From: Dipetalonema caudispina
Taxonomy: Eukaryota; Nematoda; Chromadorea; Rhabditida; Onchocercidae
DNA length: 31,401 bases
Direction of reading: 5' to 3'
NCBI GenBank assembly: GCA_013365325.1
Contig: JABVXV010000518.1
Span: 1 to 31,401, forward strand
Translations under genes and position numbers: made by a program
In this document: positions 31,026 through 31,401 of the stretch, piece by piece
Layout: each line of letters begins with the position of its first letter
How positions within the stretch are numbered: the stretch's first letter is position 1
Notes under the pieces: generated by a model
Seen by the model: only the letters and a program-made list of their open reading frames with translations
Told to the model about the DNA's origin: nothing
Database searches by the model: none

Positions 31026-31401
31026 GTTTTAATCCTTTCTTTTTTTTTTCTTTCTCTTAGATATTTCGAATAATTAAGAAGAAAATTAATCCAATGAACA
31101 TATAGACGAATTAGTAAAATTCAGCGATGAAAATTGCGAATAAATAAATGGCGAAAACAATTGGACCTTTTTTATCGATTAAACAAAATATTCGGACTGA
31201 CAGATGCGATGAATATCTTATTGTTTCATTAGATATATTTGAATAAATTTTTTTTTTTTTCAATCTTTTTTTCTTTTAGAATTTCTATTAACTTCTATAT
31301 TTTGTTGATTGGAAATACTTCCGATGCATTCTTGAAATGTTTGGGAATTTTCGAAATTTATCGTATGATTCGTGTGATTCAATTTGAAATATCAAAATGA
31401 A
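31026..31401 (+). other. tiam-1: Start of tiam-1 intron 10 (runs off the window)
   Basis: AT-rich sequence after the exon 10 donor with T-runs near 31247-31260. No further DH-coding exon was recognised before the window ends. Confidence 0.6.

Noticed and set aside
1..31401. CRISPR arrays, tRNA/rRNA genes, complete transposons
   Set aside because: No spaced identical repeats, no recognisable tRNA B-box or cloverleaf, and no transposase or reverse transcriptase motifs were seen. The tRNA check was by eye only.

Overview
The window looks like nuclear DNA from a nematode. It is very AT-rich, carries many long A/T homopolymer runs and microsatellites, and holds two multi-exon genes with nematode-type introns (GT...AG, short exons, T-rich acceptors). 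Both genes read as orthologues of known nematode and animal neuronal genes. A parasitic spirurid-type nematode would fit the base composition and intron style, but that placement is inference. No bacterial-style operons, CRISPR arrays or complete transposons were seen.

Layout. (1) 1-1977 is noncoding: the 3' flank of the first gene, with homopolymer runs and no convincing exon. (2) 1978-8521, minus strand: a complete 13-exon SLC6 sodium/chloride-coupled monoamine transporter of 702 residues. It is best matched to the serotonin transporter (C. elegans mod-5, human SERT). Every splice junction keeps phase. The substrate-site residues, the Na+ site and the extracellular disulfide cysteines are all present. 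(3) 8538-16121 is a 7.6 kb intergenic region between the two divergent (head-to-head) start codons. It contains a perfect 12-bp-arm hairpin, a 15-bp-arm inverted repeat with direct repeats, a degenerate minisatellite, and a duplicated ~90 bp block. Each copy of that block carries the same overlapping pair of tiny ORFs. (4) 16122 to the right edge, plus strand: the first ten exons (686 residues) of a Tiam/Still life Rac-GEF. The order is a myristoylation/palmitoylation-type N-terminus (MGNTLSCPC), an EVH1/WH1-like domain, a divergent PH-CC-Ex region, a Raf-like Ras-binding domain, a PDZ domain, a low-complexity linker and the first helix of the DH (RhoGEF) domain. The rest of DH and the C-terminal PH lie beyond the window. 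Its large introns carry TG, GA and TAA microsatellites.

Function together. The transporter would clear extracellular serotonin at synapses. The GEF would activate Rac-type GTPases at the membrane of growing or active neurites. Both are neuronal and share one 5' intergenic region, but the sequence gives no direct proof of co-regulation.

Most interesting points: a decayed partial copy of the PDZ-coding exon in the very next intron, next to a perfect hairpin; the paired micro-ORF duplication upstream of the GEF; a possible second, non-myristoylated N-terminus of the GEF; and a 62-bp tandem hairpin repeat beside an A56 tract flanked by GAAGC in a transporter intron. Exon joins come from reading phase and family motifs by eye; no alignment or transcript data were available.
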